A stretch of DNA of 42,877 bases, from positions 1 to 42,877 of the IMG/VR virus record IMGVR_UViG_3300034072_002229. The stretch is one strand, 5' to 3'. A program made the translations under genes and the position numbers. A model generated the notes under the pieces. The model was not told where the DNA came from and did no database searches. It worked only from the letters and a program-made list of their open reading frames with translations. The stretch comes from a virus. Each line of letters begins with the position of its first letter. The first letter of the stretch is position 1. This document shows positions 14,790 through 22,470 of this stretch, in pieces.

Positions 14790-14992
14790 CGTTTAACTTG
14801 GCCGCTGATCCGGCTTTGGCAGAAGCTGAGGCAGTAAATAAGGTTGCATGCCTGTGGCTTCATAACTGGCGTAACAACCTCATGGCCAAGCCGGATATAG
14901 ATCGAAAGTTGGCAGCAATGCCGGAACCAGAGCGAAGCCGGACGGTTGCAGCGTTAAATCGGAATAAGAAGCTATTTAAGCGGGGTGACTGA
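14786..14992 (+). CDS. Small hypothetical protein (68 aa)
   Basis: A basic helical protein ('NKVACLWLHNWRNNLMAK') translationally coupled by 4-nt and 1-nt overlaps between P and the recombinase. Function unknown. Confidence 0.6.
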   Translation: MTFNLAADPALAEAEAVNKVACLWLHNWRNNLMAKPDIDRKLAAMPEPERSRTVAALNRNKKLFKRGD

Positions 14993-16206
14993 TGCAGTCT
15001 TTATCTGTCGTTATATCTGATGCAGCCATCACCCGGCATGCAGCTGATGCTGATGTGGGCGAACTGCGTGATCAGCGTCAGCCCCTTGCGCTTCGTTACC
15101 GTTCTGGCCGTCAAAAGGCTACCTGGTACTTAGTGCAGTATCAAAACCGGATCAAGATACGTCACCGCCTTGGCTACTGGCCGACACTGAAAACCAAAGA
15201 TGTAGTGGCAATGGTACCGGAGTTACTGAGCAAGTTAACTGCTGGTCAGCAGGTGAAAACAGGCACCTTTGAAACTGTTGGCCAGCTGCTTGAATGGTAC
15301 CGGGGCAGAACTGCCAAAGAAGTAACGAAATCACCGGAATGGAGAAGGGCAGTTGAAAGCGCGATTGATGCTCACTTATTGCCACTTCTTGGCGCCTTAC
15401 CTGTTGGCCAACTGACTAAAGCGGTGCTTGATACCCAGCTGATCCTGCCTTTGGTGAACTCTGATTTAAAGCCGTCGACCATGCGCAAGTACTGGGGAAC
15501 ATTAAAGACGGCCGTAAAACTGGCTGCAAAGCTGGAACTGCTGGCCACTGACTATATGGCGGGAATGAAGTTTGTCGACCATGTAACGAAGCGGATCAAG
15601 CCGAAGGAAAGCCGGTTGCGTGTAACCAGCCTGCCGCTGGTGTGGGAGCAATTGCAACGTGCTGCCGTTGATGGTTGGGCGCTGGTCTGGCTGATGCTGC
15701 TGTTTGGTACCCGCATTGGTGAGACGCGGCAGCTACGTTGGTCCTACATCGATTTTACAGCAGGCATGGTGGCTATTCCGGCGCAGATCACAAAAACCGA
15801 TGTGACGCATGTTCTACCTGTTACCGCGCTGGCTAAAGAGTTTCTGGATAAGTTCAGGACTGTTCGAGAGTCATTCGGTATTTATTCCGATTTCCTGTTT
15901 CCATCAGGTACTGAAGCCATAAGCAGCCAGGCAGCGCAAAAGCATATTCAGCAGGTGAGTAAGGGCAAATGGTCGGCCCACGATTTGCGCAAAATGGCTC
16001 GTTCTGCCTGGGCAGAGTTGGGCATTGATTACTGGATGGCCGAGCGCCTGCTGAACCATAAACCCAAAGGGCTGGATGCGGTTTACATCAAAACCGAAGC
16101 CTTATCAGAGCGGTTAAAAGCAGTGAACGTGTACCACGATTGGCTGATAAAGCAGGGTTTAAATGTAGGCACAGTGCAGGCATTGAAAAAAGCGGTGAAT
16201 GCTTAG
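14992..16206 (+). CDS. Tyrosine recombinase / phage integrase within the early operon (404 aa)
   Basis: Contains an N-terminal arm-binding-like region, a core-binding SAM-like domain, and the catalytic domain with R241 (GTRIGETRQ), H330-x-x-R333 (HDLRKM), H356 (LLNHKP) and nucleophile Tyr365. All catalytic residues are present. The gene directly follows the replication genes, an unusual place for a phage integrase, and no excisionase is recognised beside it. It may be the phage's own integrase or a resolvase-like enzyme; a second integrase lies at 41639-42877. Confidence 0.88.
   Translation: MQSLSVVISDAAITRHAADADVGELRDQRQPLALRYRSGRQKATWYLVQYQNRIKIRHRLGYWPTLKTKDVVAMVPELLSKLTAGQQVKTGTFETVGQLLEWYRGRTAKEVTKSPEWRRAVESAIDAHLLPLLGALPVGQLTKAVLDTQLILPLVNSDLKPSTMRKYWGTLKTAVKLAAKLELLATDYMAGMKFVDHVTKRIKPKESRLRVTSLPLVWEQLQRAAVDGWALVWLMLLFGTRIGETRQLRWSYIDFTAGMVAIPAQITKTDVTHVLPVTALAKEFLDKFRTVRESFGIYSDFLFPSGTEAISSQAAQKHIQQVSKGKWSAHDLRKMARSAWAELGIDYWMAERLLNHKPKGLDAVYIKTEALSERLKAVNVYHDWLIKQGLNVGTVQALKKAVNA
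16165..16187. repeat. 23-bp direct repeat, copy 1 (inside the recombinase 3' end)
   Basis: An exact 23-bp copy of 16287-16309, 122 bp apart, lying in the last codons of the recombinase gene. The following bases also match loosely (a GCTGGTAAG block occurs after each copy), which suggests a duplicated segment of about 70 bp. Confidence 0.85.
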
Positions 16207-16286
16207 CGGCCTTTGCTGGTAAGCGTTTCAGAGAATTCAGATTTTTCAGCCGTGGAAACACCTAATTGATAAAAGATGTTGTTTGA

Positions 16287-16309
16287 GTAGGCACAGTGCA
16301 GGCATTGAA
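16287..16309. repeat. 23-bp direct repeat, copy 2 (non-coding)
   Basis: Second exact copy, in the 16207-16407 gap. The gap contains no ORF I trust. It could be a decayed duplication of the recombinase end or a recombination-site arm. Confidence 0.85.
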
Positions 16310-16407
16310 GTAACGAATAAAGCGTTGGATTGCATGGCTGGTAAGGGCTTAAAGGCAGTCTGGAATTAAACCGTCTGAACATTATTAAATTTCAAAAGGG
16401 TGGCTTT

Positions 16408-16677
16408 ATGAATCAAAAAACGAAGTCCAATTTAACGAAGGTTATCTACATTGCTCAGTGCCTTTTGGATGGAAAGGTGTTCCATGTTCTTAATTCCGAC
16501 ATTGATCTTGTGCCGCTGAAAGTGATGACAAAAACGGCCGCGAAGAAAAAATGTTTGGTGTTAAAGCGTGGAGCCAAGAAAGTAGGAACATGGGATTTTC
16601 AGCTTGGTTCTGGAAGTGCCAGAGCGGGCGGGGATCTGTATCTGGCATCCAGTTTTAAAGCTGATATTAAGGAGTAA
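16408..16677 (+). CDS. Hypothetical basic protein (89 aa)
   Basis: Rich in Lys with short beta-like segments ('KVIYIAQCLLDGKVFHVL', 'AKKVGTWDFQLGSG'). AAAGGGTGG 10 nt upstream is the ribosome-binding region. It sits just before the RuvC-like gene. No family recognised. Confidence 0.6.
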   Translation: MNQKTKSNLTKVIYIAQCLLDGKVFHVLNSDIDLVPLKVMTKTAAKKKCLVLKRGAKKVGTWDFQLGSGSARAGGDLYLASSFKADIKE

Positions 16678-16680
16678 ACG

Positions 16681-17151
16681 ATGCTGGTAGTTGCTATTGA
16701 TCCGGACACCAAAAAGCACGGTGGTGCTGTAGTAAGGGACGGCATCATTCAGCAGCTTCATATGCTGGGCAACAAGTCTCTGGTCGAACTATTGACCGAT
16801 CTGGCACGTCAGCACCAGCTGCGTATCAAGCTGGAAGATATCAACGCTTTTAAACCTGTTATCCAGCGCCCGGGCCAAAGCCGAAACCAGATGATGAAAA
16901 TAGCCCAGAACATCGGTGCTGTTAAGCATGCCGCAGAATTGTTGTTGCAGGATCTGAACGCTGCAGGTTTCAACGTCGAAATGGTATTGCCATTACAAGG
17001 CGCACGAAGCGGAAAGCGTTATAAGGCTGATGCGTTTAACCGGCTTACAGGGTGGAATGGTAAGAGTAATGCTGACAATCGGGATGCGGCCATGATAGCG
17101 CTGTATGGTCAGCCGAAAGGAGGGATCAGTGGCATTTTTACTGGCAAATGA
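16681..17151 (+). CDS. RuvC-like Holliday junction resolvase family protein (156 aa)
   Basis: The N-terminal 'VVAIDPDTKKHGGAVV' is the first RNase-H-fold strand with its catalytic Asp. 'IKLEDINAF' supplies a central acidic residue, and 'ADNRDAAMIALYG' a C-terminal Asp-rich helix, as in RuvC-type nucleases. It probably resolves branched DNA before packaging. Position in the nin-like region before Q matches phages carrying RusA or RuvC-type resolvases. Confidence 0.7.
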   Translation: MLVVAIDPDTKKHGGAVVRDGIIQQLHMLGNKSLVELLTDLARQHQLRIKLEDINAFKPVIQRPGQSRNQMMKIAQNIGAVKHAAELLLQDLNAAGFNVEMVLPLQGARSGKRYKADAFNRLTGWNGKSNADNRDAAMIALYGQPKGGISGIFTGK

Positions 17152-17425
17152 TTTTCAGCAGTTGGCTCTGCTATTTATAGCCACCTTCGGCAATGTGTTC
17201 CTGCTTGGTTTTAACAGCCAAATCGTGCGTGACCAGAAAATTGTACTGGCCTTTACAGTATCCTGGGGTATTACCTGGTGCCAGTTTTCGTTCGCCCGGA
17301 TATCAGCAACCACAGTGGACGCTGATCTGGCGATGTTCGTCAGCGGCTGGGGTGGTTCATTAGGTATTGTTTCAAGCATCCTGTTCTATCGTTGGTACCA
17401 GGCTAGGGGCAAGCGCCATGGTTAA
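17129..17425 (+). CDS. Small membrane protein (98 aa)
   Basis: Start GTG 17129 is chosen because AAAGGAGGG lies 4-5 nt upstream; the reading frame is open further upstream. Three hydrophobic stretches (about 10-28, 37-52, 70-87) predict an integral membrane protein. Function unknown; it is ahead of the lysis region but does not look like a holin. Confidence 0.6.
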   Translation: MAFLLANDFQQLALLFIATFGNVFLLGFNSQIVRDQKIVLAFTVSWGITWCQFSFARISATTVDADLAMFVSGWGGSLGIVSSILFYRWYQARGKRHG

Positions 17426-17675
17426 AGAACGAGCCAACTTGCATGGTGGTTTTATCATACGCACGGTCCGTAGGTACCGGGCTATGAGCCAGCAAGAGGT
17501 TTGCTTCTTATATGGCATCAGCGAAAAGACGCTGAGAAACTGGGAGCGTGAACGGAACGATCCATACTTTGGCCACGTTCAGGCTATCTGTGAGGACATA
17601 CTTAAAGTTGAATTGATTGACGCCATTGTCATGGCCTTCGATGAATTAGAAAAACAAAAGCAGGAGGCAGCATGA
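17418..17675 (+). CDS. Small HTH regulator (85 aa)
   Basis: 'RAMSQQEVCFLYGISEKTLRNWERERNDP' is an XRE/MerR-like helix-turn-helix. ATG 17418 has an AGGGG upstream and overlaps the preceding stop by 8 nt. It sits next to the Q-like gene, so it may modulate the delayed-early to late switch. Confidence 0.65.
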   Translation: MVKERANLHGGFIIRTVRRYRAMSQQEVCFLYGISEKTLRNWERERNDPYFGHVQAICEDILKVELIDAIVMAFDELEKQKQEAA

Positions 17676-18010
17676 ACATAAAACAGCTAAGAGCAGAACT
17701 AAGAGCCTGGGGTCGCTACTGGGCATCTAAAGAGGAACTGCAGGGCTATGCCAGCACTTCAGTTACAGAACGTTGCTGCGAAGTAATGCGAACTGGTGTT
17801 TGGATCAGTTCAGACAAGCACCTGTTCAGTCATCAAAGTGACAGCATATTGCCCCCAGATTGGGTTTTAGTTATCGACAAAGCTGTTTCCTCTTTAAGTC
17901 CATTGCATAGATCTGTTATAAATGCAGCCTTCATAAAGAAAAAGACCTTAGGTCGACCAAATCAGCTTTCGTTGGCTAAAGCAGAGTCAGAATTGTTAGG
18001 CATTTTATAG
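17672..18010 (+). CDS. Q-like late antiterminator (112 aa)
   Basis: The N-terminal 'LRAWGRYWASKEELQGY' and the general layout resemble the phage antitermination protein Q (antitermQ) family. Position is decisive: last main early gene, before a strong terminator and the lysis genes. It should let RNA polymerase read through 18292-18316 into the late operon. The start overlaps the upstream stop by 4 nt. Confidence 0.7.
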   Translation: MNIKQLRAELRAWGRYWASKEELQGYASTSVTERCCEVMRTGVWISSDKHLFSHQSDSILPPDWVLVIDKAVSSLSPLHRSVINAAFIKKKTLGRPNQLSLAKAESELLGIL

Positions 18011-18020
18011 AGAGATTTTT

Positions 18021-18209
18021 ATGTTCATTAAGGTTGATCGTTCTGGTGGTACTTCTCCATTCATATCTGTAGATAAAATTATTATGGTGGAATCATTAAG
18101 ACAAGGTGTTACCACTGTCTATCTGGAAGACAACATTAAAATTCAGATAGATGAAGCAGCGGAATCTTTTGTGGCAAGAGTGCAGGCTTTGAGAAAAATT
18201 GATAAATAA
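18021..18209 (+). CDS. Small hypothetical protein (62 aa)
   Basis: A beta-rich mini-protein ('FISVDKIIMVESLRQGVTTVYL') reminiscent of FlbD/small regulatory folds. AGAGAG precedes the ATG. Function unknown. Confidence 0.5.
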   Translation: MFIKVDRSGGTSPFISVDKIIMVESLRQGVTTVYLEDNIKIQIDEAAESFVARVQALRKIDK

Positions 18210-18291
18210 AACAAACCGGCAATTTTTTACCTGTTTTTACCCGTAAAAATCGTGTACTTTTATCTAAGCTGGTCGGAAATGACTTAGCAAG

Positions 18292-18316
18292 AACCCGCTC
18301 AAAAGGCGGGTTTTTT
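18292..18316 (+). terminator. tR'-like terminator between Q and the lysis genes
   Basis: AACCCGC-tcaaaag-GCGGGTT followed by a T run. Upstream (18234-18249) TTTTTAC-CC-GTAAAAA and a TGTACTTT element could belong to a late promoter. The order Q - promoter - terminator - lysis matches lambda pR'/tR'. Confidence 0.8.
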
Positions 18317-18383
18317 ATTGCCCATACATAGCCTGTCCCATTCGCTCCACAAATTTTGTCTGGGGCTTTTTTATTGGTGGATT

Positions 18384-18866
18384 ATGAAGAACCTGAAAGC
18401 TGCATTATTAGCCGCTGGTATCAGTGGTGCTGTTGCTCTCTCAGGTGCTGTGCTAATTGCTCCACACGAAGGCAAAGTTAATGAGGTCTACTTAGACCCG
18501 GCTAACATCCCTACCAGCTGCTTTGGTCACACTGGCAAGGAACTAAAGCCAGGCATGATATTCAGTGATGAACAATGCCTGCAGCAGTTAGCCAATGACC
18601 TCGTAGAGCACAATCGTTTGCTGTTGTCAGCGGTCAAAGTACCATTATCTGAAGGTGAGCATGCTGCTTACCTATCTTTCGTCTACAACGTTGGCATAGG
18701 CCAGTTCCGCAAATCAACGATGCTGGCAAACCTGAATGAAGGTTTTCGGGTATCAGCATGTAACCAGCTTATGCGCTGGATTTACATCAAAGGCAAAGAG
18801 TCCAACGGATTACGCACACGCCGTGCAGCTGAGCGAAAGATGTGCCTCAAGGACTTACAACAATGA
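18384..18866 (+). CDS. SAR endolysin, glycoside hydrolase 24 lysozyme (160 aa)
   Basis: A muramidase that cleaves peptidoglycan. It has an N-terminal weakly hydrophobic signal-anchor (residues 5-25, rich in Ala and Gly) and the catalytic pattern E29-x8-D38-x5-T44 typical of phage GH24 lysozymes. The anchor suggests membrane-tethered release (SAR) and little dependence on a large-hole holin. The start ATG 18384 has GGTGG upstream; the frame opens at TTG 18318, but that lies in the terminator. Confidence 0.9.
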   Translation: MKNLKAALLAAGISGAVALSGAVLIAPHEGKVNEVYLDPANIPTSCFGHTGKELKPGMIFSDEQCLQQLANDLVEHNRLLLSAVKVPLSEGEHAAYLSFVYNVGIGQFRKSTMLANLNEGFRVSACNQLMRWIYIKGKESNGLRTRRAAERKMCLKDLQQ

Positions 18867-19345
18867 AGATGATGACACGTGTGTTAATTGCTGCTGCGGC
18901 ATTGGCGATTGCTGGCTTTGGCGTGACTACCTTTGTGCTGAAGACTGAATTAACAGCTCAAAAGGCTGTGGTGGATAAGCAGGTTATTGAATTGGCCAAC
19001 TATGAGTTGGAAGTTAAAGGCCTGACTTCTGAAGTTAAAAACCTGAATGACCAGGCTCAGGCGTTAGTAGATGAACAGTTGTTGGTTGCTGACCTGAACA
19101 GCGAGCACCAGCAATCAGAAACCCAGATTAACGACCAACACTTAGCGGTGATGGTTAATAGCGAACAACTAAAGGTATCTGAACATGATCCTACTCGTGC
19201 GTGGGCTAACGCTGCTGTACCTGATGCTGCTGGCCAGCTGCTCTACCAAGCCAGTGGAAGTCCGGACTATCCCAGTAACAAAGACAGTAACGGTACTACC
19301 ACCAGCAAACTTTCTACAATCGGGCTGCACACTGCGGCCCTTTAA
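18863..19345 (+). CDS. Rz-like inner-membrane spanin (160 aa)
   Basis: The N-terminal transmembrane segment 'VLIAAAALAIAGFGVTTFVL' is followed by a long heptad-rich coiled-coil periplasmic domain. The start ATG overlaps the endolysin stop (ATGA). Together with the overlapping Rz1 lipoprotein it should fuse inner and outer membranes at lysis. Confidence 0.85.
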   Translation: MKMMTRVLIAAAALAIAGFGVTTFVLKTELTAQKAVVDKQVIELANYELEVKGLTSEVKNLNDQAQALVDEQLLVADLNSEHQQSETQINDQHLAVMVNSEQLKVSEHDPTRAWANAAVPDAAGQLLYQASGSPDYPSNKDSNGTTTSKLSTIGLHTAAL

Positions 19346-19490
19346 TGGCAGAACAAACCACGATCATTTGCAGTACACACTGCAGCTGATTACCGACATC
19401 AAGTTATGCGATGCGGATGTGCAGCGATACCGCAAGTGGCGGGAGGCTCAAGTATGCAAACAGGACACAGGCCCATGTCAGAACAAGTAA
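19185..19490 (+). CDS. Rz1-like outer-membrane spanin lipoprotein, overlapping Rz (101 aa)
   Basis: A short signal peptide ending in lipobox LASC (Cys19) predicts lipidation; Pro-containing mature residues (PVEVRTIPVTKTVTVLPP) follow. The gene starts inside Rz in another frame and extends past its end, a classic Rz/Rz1 arrangement. AAAGG precedes the ATG by 9 nt. It is longer than lambda Rz1. Confidence 0.82.
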   Translation: MILLVRGLTLLYLMLLASCSTKPVEVRTIPVTKTVTVLPPANFLQSGCTLRPFNGRTNHDHLQYTLQLITDIKLCDADVQRYRKWREAQVCKQDTGPCQNK

Positions 19491-19690
19491 GCACACAGGT
19501 TTCGTACACCGCAGCAGGTGGCACATTTCTATTGGGTGCACTTGATCCGTCTGAGTGGGCCATGTTAATCGGCATCCTGACCGCGCTTGCAACCTTTGGT
19601 TTGAACTACGTGATGCAAGTACGTCGCGACCGCCGAGAGCAGCGCGAACACGAGGCCAGAATGGTGCAGCTTGAAAAGGGCAAGCCATGA
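19454..19690 (+). CDS. Holin-like membrane protein (78 aa)
   Basis: Two hydrophobic segments (about 18-31 and 36-55) and a very basic C-terminal tail (VRRDRREQREHEARM) are typical of class II phage holins. GGAG lies 8 nt before ATG 19454; ATG 19475 is an alternative. It overlaps the end of Rz1. It would trigger lysis timing together with the SAR endolysin. Confidence 0.75.
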   Translation: MQTGHRPMSEQVSTQVSYTAAGGTFLLGALDPSEWAMLIGILTALATFGLNYVMQVRRDRREQREHEARMVQLEKGKP

Positions 19691-19791
19691 AGGGTAGCAA
19701 AATCAACGATTTAAAAAAGGTACTGTGCCGCACCCCCTCGATCGCTGCGGGTGCGAAGCGCGCAGGCTTTCGTACATCGATCAATTTTTAG
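19687..19791 (+). CDS. Possible 34-aa ORF after the holin
   Basis: ATG overlaps the holin stop (ATGA) and the frame stays open for 34 codons across the region I suspect of holding cos. The peptide is basic with no motif. It may be an accident of the cos sequence. Confidence 0.25.
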   Translation: MKGSKINDLKKVLCRTPSIAAGAKRAGFRTSINF

Positions 19792-19854
19792 TTTTTAGGC
19801 CTTTTCGTTTTCGTGTTTCTGGAGGTGTGAAAAGCGTCAGCTCTGGGAGGCTAA
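19715..19854. other. Candidate cos region upstream of the small terminase gene
   Basis: In lambda-type phages with Nu1/A terminases cos lies just before Nu1. Here the same interval has a GC-rich interrupted dyad, CGCACCC (19729-19735) and GGGTGCG (19749-19755), followed by AT-rich sequence that could bind the small terminase. No cohesive-end sequence can be proved from one strand. Confidence 0.4.
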
Positions 19855-20439
19855 GTGGCAACACAAAGTGAAGTAGCCGACTACCTTGGAGTGACAACTC
19901 GCACGATCCAGAACTGGGCTAGAACCCCCGGCTTTCCTGACTCTAAGGGGCGGGGCGGGTACGACATTAAAGAGGTCGTTCTGTGGCGGATCCGTCACTT
20001 AGAAAACCAAGTTAAGAATCAGTCAGACGCTCCAGCGAAAGGCGAAATAGACCCTCTTGAAATGATGCGTTTGGAGATCGAAGAGAAGCGCTTAAAGAAC
20101 TCTGATCGACAACTGATCATTAAAGAACGTCAGTTCAAGTTGGCGGTGCACCTTCGTCAGTTTGCACCGATCCAGTTACTGGCTGATGTGCTGACCAGAA
20201 CAGCAATAGCACTAACCTCTAACCTCGATTCTCTTTTGCCGCGCATCAAAAGGGCATGGCCAGATATGCCAATTGAAGCAGTCGAGGCCATTAAACTCAT
20301 AATTGCGCAGTGTAAAAATGAAGCAGCTGATATCCAAATTAACCACGAAGAGTTGGACTTCAGCGATTACATCGGCGATTCGCCAGGGGCTGAGTCCCTT
20401 GATGACCAAAGTGCCGATGACAGCGGTCGAATGGGCTGA
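19855..20439 (+). CDS. Terminase small subunit, Nu1-like (194 aa)
   Basis: The N-terminal 'QSEVADYLGVTTRTIQNWARTPGFP' is a winged-helix DNA-binding domain as in lambda Nu1. The long central helix (LEMMRLEIEEKRLKNSDRQL) would make contact with the large subunit. GTG start with GGGAGG 5-10 nt upstream. It recognises cos and recruits gpA. Confidence 0.85.
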   Translation: MATQSEVADYLGVTTRTIQNWARTPGFPDSKGRGGYDIKEVVLWRIRHLENQVKNQSDAPAKGEIDPLEMMRLEIEEKRLKNSDRQLIIKERQFKLAVHLRQFAPIQLLADVLTRTAIALTSNLDSLLPRIKRAWPDMPIEAVEAIKLIIAQCKNEAADIQINHEELDFSDYIGDSPGAESLDDQSADDSGRMG

Positions 20440-22255
20440 TAAGTATTTCTATCTACCTGAAGGCAGCTCACAGATTAGTGGTAAGTGGATCACTCAGCCG
20501 CTTCAGGTCGTAATGCTTAACTGCATGGGTAACGATGCAGTAAAGGAAATTTACGTACAGAAGCCGACACGGATCGGCTACACCAAAATGCTTTGCTGCG
20601 CTCTCATGTATCTGTCTGAGCATAAGCGCCGATCTAGTGTGGTTTACGAACCAAACGACAGATTAGCCAAGCAGTTCACGCTGGATGAATTCGACCCGGT
20701 GATCAGGGTTGTGCCTGTTATGCAGGAAGCCTTGCCTTACTGGCAGCAGACCAATGAATACAACAACGTAAAAAAGAAAGTTGGCGCTGGTTTTAGTATC
20801 GACATTCTTGGTGCAGATACACCGAACAACTTCCGAATGATGACCAAACAGGTGATCTGTGGTGATGAAATTGACGCCTGGAAGATTAACAGCGGCGAAG
20901 GTGACAACACTCGGGTTATGCGGGAACGTATCCGGGGCGCTGCATTTGGTAAAGCCATCTTCGGTTCTACTGCAACAACGGTTGGTCAGTCGACTTTAGA
21001 GCGTTTAATGGGCGATGCAGACGTTGTGCTGCAAATGCACCTACCGTGTCCGCATTGTGGCGAATATCAAATGCTGGAATGGGGTGGTAAAGACACTCCG
21101 TTTGGGATGAAGTGGGATCGCACATTACCTAAAGAACAAGCTGCGGCCACTGCTTACTATCAGTGTCGCCATTGTGAAGACCAGATCTACTACTCCTCGC
21201 TGACAAAGATGCAGGAGCTGGGCAAATGGATTTGCTCAAACACCGGAACATGGACAAAGAACGGTATAGATTTTTACAACGCTGAAGGCCGACGTATTAA
21301 AGCGCCACAGCGCATCGGCTTTATGATTTCTGCACTGTACTCGCTGAACCTAACTGAAGGCTGGATAGAGCTGGTCCGGGAGTGGTTAGATATCAGTGGT
21401 GATGTCGACAAGCTGCAGGCGTTTTGGAACTTAACGCTAGGGTTGCTCTGGCAACCGCAGCATACAAAGCGCATTAGTCACCAGCATTTGATGGATCGAA
21501 GAGAAACGTACTCTGCTCAGGTACCGGATGAAGTTGTAATTCTCACTGGTGGCATTGATACACAGGATAACCGGCTTGAGGCATATGTCTGGGGCTTCAC
21601 CTGGGATATGCAAAAGTATCTGGTTGCGCGTCAAATTGTGATGGGTGACCCACGCGATGACGCCTCTAAAACAAAGATGGAAGAAATCTGCAGGCGTGTT
21701 TATCGCAAAGCGAACGGTGAAGAGCTTAGCGTTAAAAAATGGTGCTGGGATATCGGCGGTCACCGGACTGAGGTTGTTTATGAAATGTCGAAACGCATTG
21801 GCATTCTGCATGTAATACCTGTTCGCGGGGCCAACGAATACGGCCAGCCTATTCAGCGTATGCCAATCAAGATCACAAAGCCAGCCGGTGTTTTCCTTAC
21901 AGCGGTCGGTACTGACACTGCGAAAGACCAGATTTACAGCGACATATCCTTGCCAGTTGGCGATGCGAGATCGTTGCATCTTCCGTTGGATGACGGCATC
22001 TGCCCTGAGGATGTCTGCATGCAGTTAGTCTCAGAAGTCAGAAAAGCACAGAAAACCCGTAAAGGGATAGTGTTTGCATACGACAACGAAGGTCGACGCA
22101 ACGAAGCACTGGACTGCCTGGTGTATGCGTTGGCTGCGCTTTACATATTGATTGAGCGATTTGGCCTCAATCTCGAAGCGCTACGACAAGACAAAGTTCA
22201 AACAGAAACAACATCAAATAGTTTTGCCGAGCTCGGCAGACGAATGGGGAAATAA
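20318..22255 (+). CDS. Terminase large subunit, lambda gpA-like (645 aa)
   Basis: The packaging ATPase and cos-cleaving nuclease. The N-terminal region aligns by eye with lambda gpA ('TAVEWADKYFYLPEGSSQ'). 'KPTRIGYTKM' is the Walker A-like loop and 'ICGDEIDAW' the Walker B. Two CPHC/CRHC pairs follow, then 'TGGIDTQDNRLEAYVWGF' with the nuclease Asp and 'ALDCLVYALAAL' near the end. ATG 20318 is preferred because lambda gpA has a similar N-terminal extension. ATG 20402 is the alternative. It overlaps Nu1 in another frame. Confidence 0.93.
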   Translation: MKQLISKLTTKSWTSAITSAIRQGLSPLMTKVPMTAVEWADKYFYLPEGSSQISGKWITQPLQVVMLNCMGNDAVKEIYVQKPTRIGYTKMLCCALMYLSEHKRRSSVVYEPNDRLAKQFTLDEFDPVIRVVPVMQEALPYWQQTNEYNNVKKKVGAGFSIDILGADTPNNFRMMTKQVICGDEIDAWKINSGEGDNTRVMRERIRGAAFGKAIFGSTATTVGQSTLERLMGDADVVLQMHLPCPHCGEYQMLEWGGKDTPFGMKWDRTLPKEQAAATAYYQCRHCEDQIYYSSLTKMQELGKWICSNTGTWTKNGIDFYNAEGRRIKAPQRIGFMISALYSLNLTEGWIELVREWLDISGDVDKLQAFWNLTLGLLWQPQHTKRISHQHLMDRRETYSAQVPDEVVILTGGIDTQDNRLEAYVWGFTWDMQKYLVARQIVMGDPRDDASKTKMEEICRRVYRKANGEELSVKKWCWDIGGHRTEVVYEMSKRIGILHVIPVRGANEYGQPIQRMPIKITKPAGVFLTAVGTDTAKDQIYSDISLPVGDARSLHLPLDDGICPEDVCMQLVSEVRKAQKTRKGIVFAYDNEGRRNEALDCLVYALAALYILIERFGLNLEALRQDKVQTETTSNSFAELGRRMGK

Positions 22256-22470
22256 TGGCTTCATCAACAGTAGCAGGGCAGCTGGCCGAGGCGGAAGCCG
22301 CATTGCATCAACTGCGGATAGGTCAGCACATTGTAAGCATCAGCAAAGGTGGTCGAACGGTTCAGTTTCAGCAAACAAACAAGCAGGAATTGATTGATTA
22401 CATCGATGAGCTGAAAGGCCTACTGGGATTAAAAACACGTCGTCGTGGCGCAGCAAGGGTTAGTTTCTAA
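22255..22470 (+). CDS. Head-tail joining protein gpW-like (71 aa)
   Basis: A short protein with two helices and a beta-hairpin ('HIVSISKGGRTVQFQQTNKQELIDYIDELK'), the gpW pattern. It fills the connector before tail attachment. Placed between A and B as in lambda; overlaps both. Confidence 0.85.
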   Translation: MASSTVAGQLAEAEAALHQLRIGQHIVSISKGGRTVQFQQTNKQELIDYIDELKGLLGLKTRRRGAARVSF

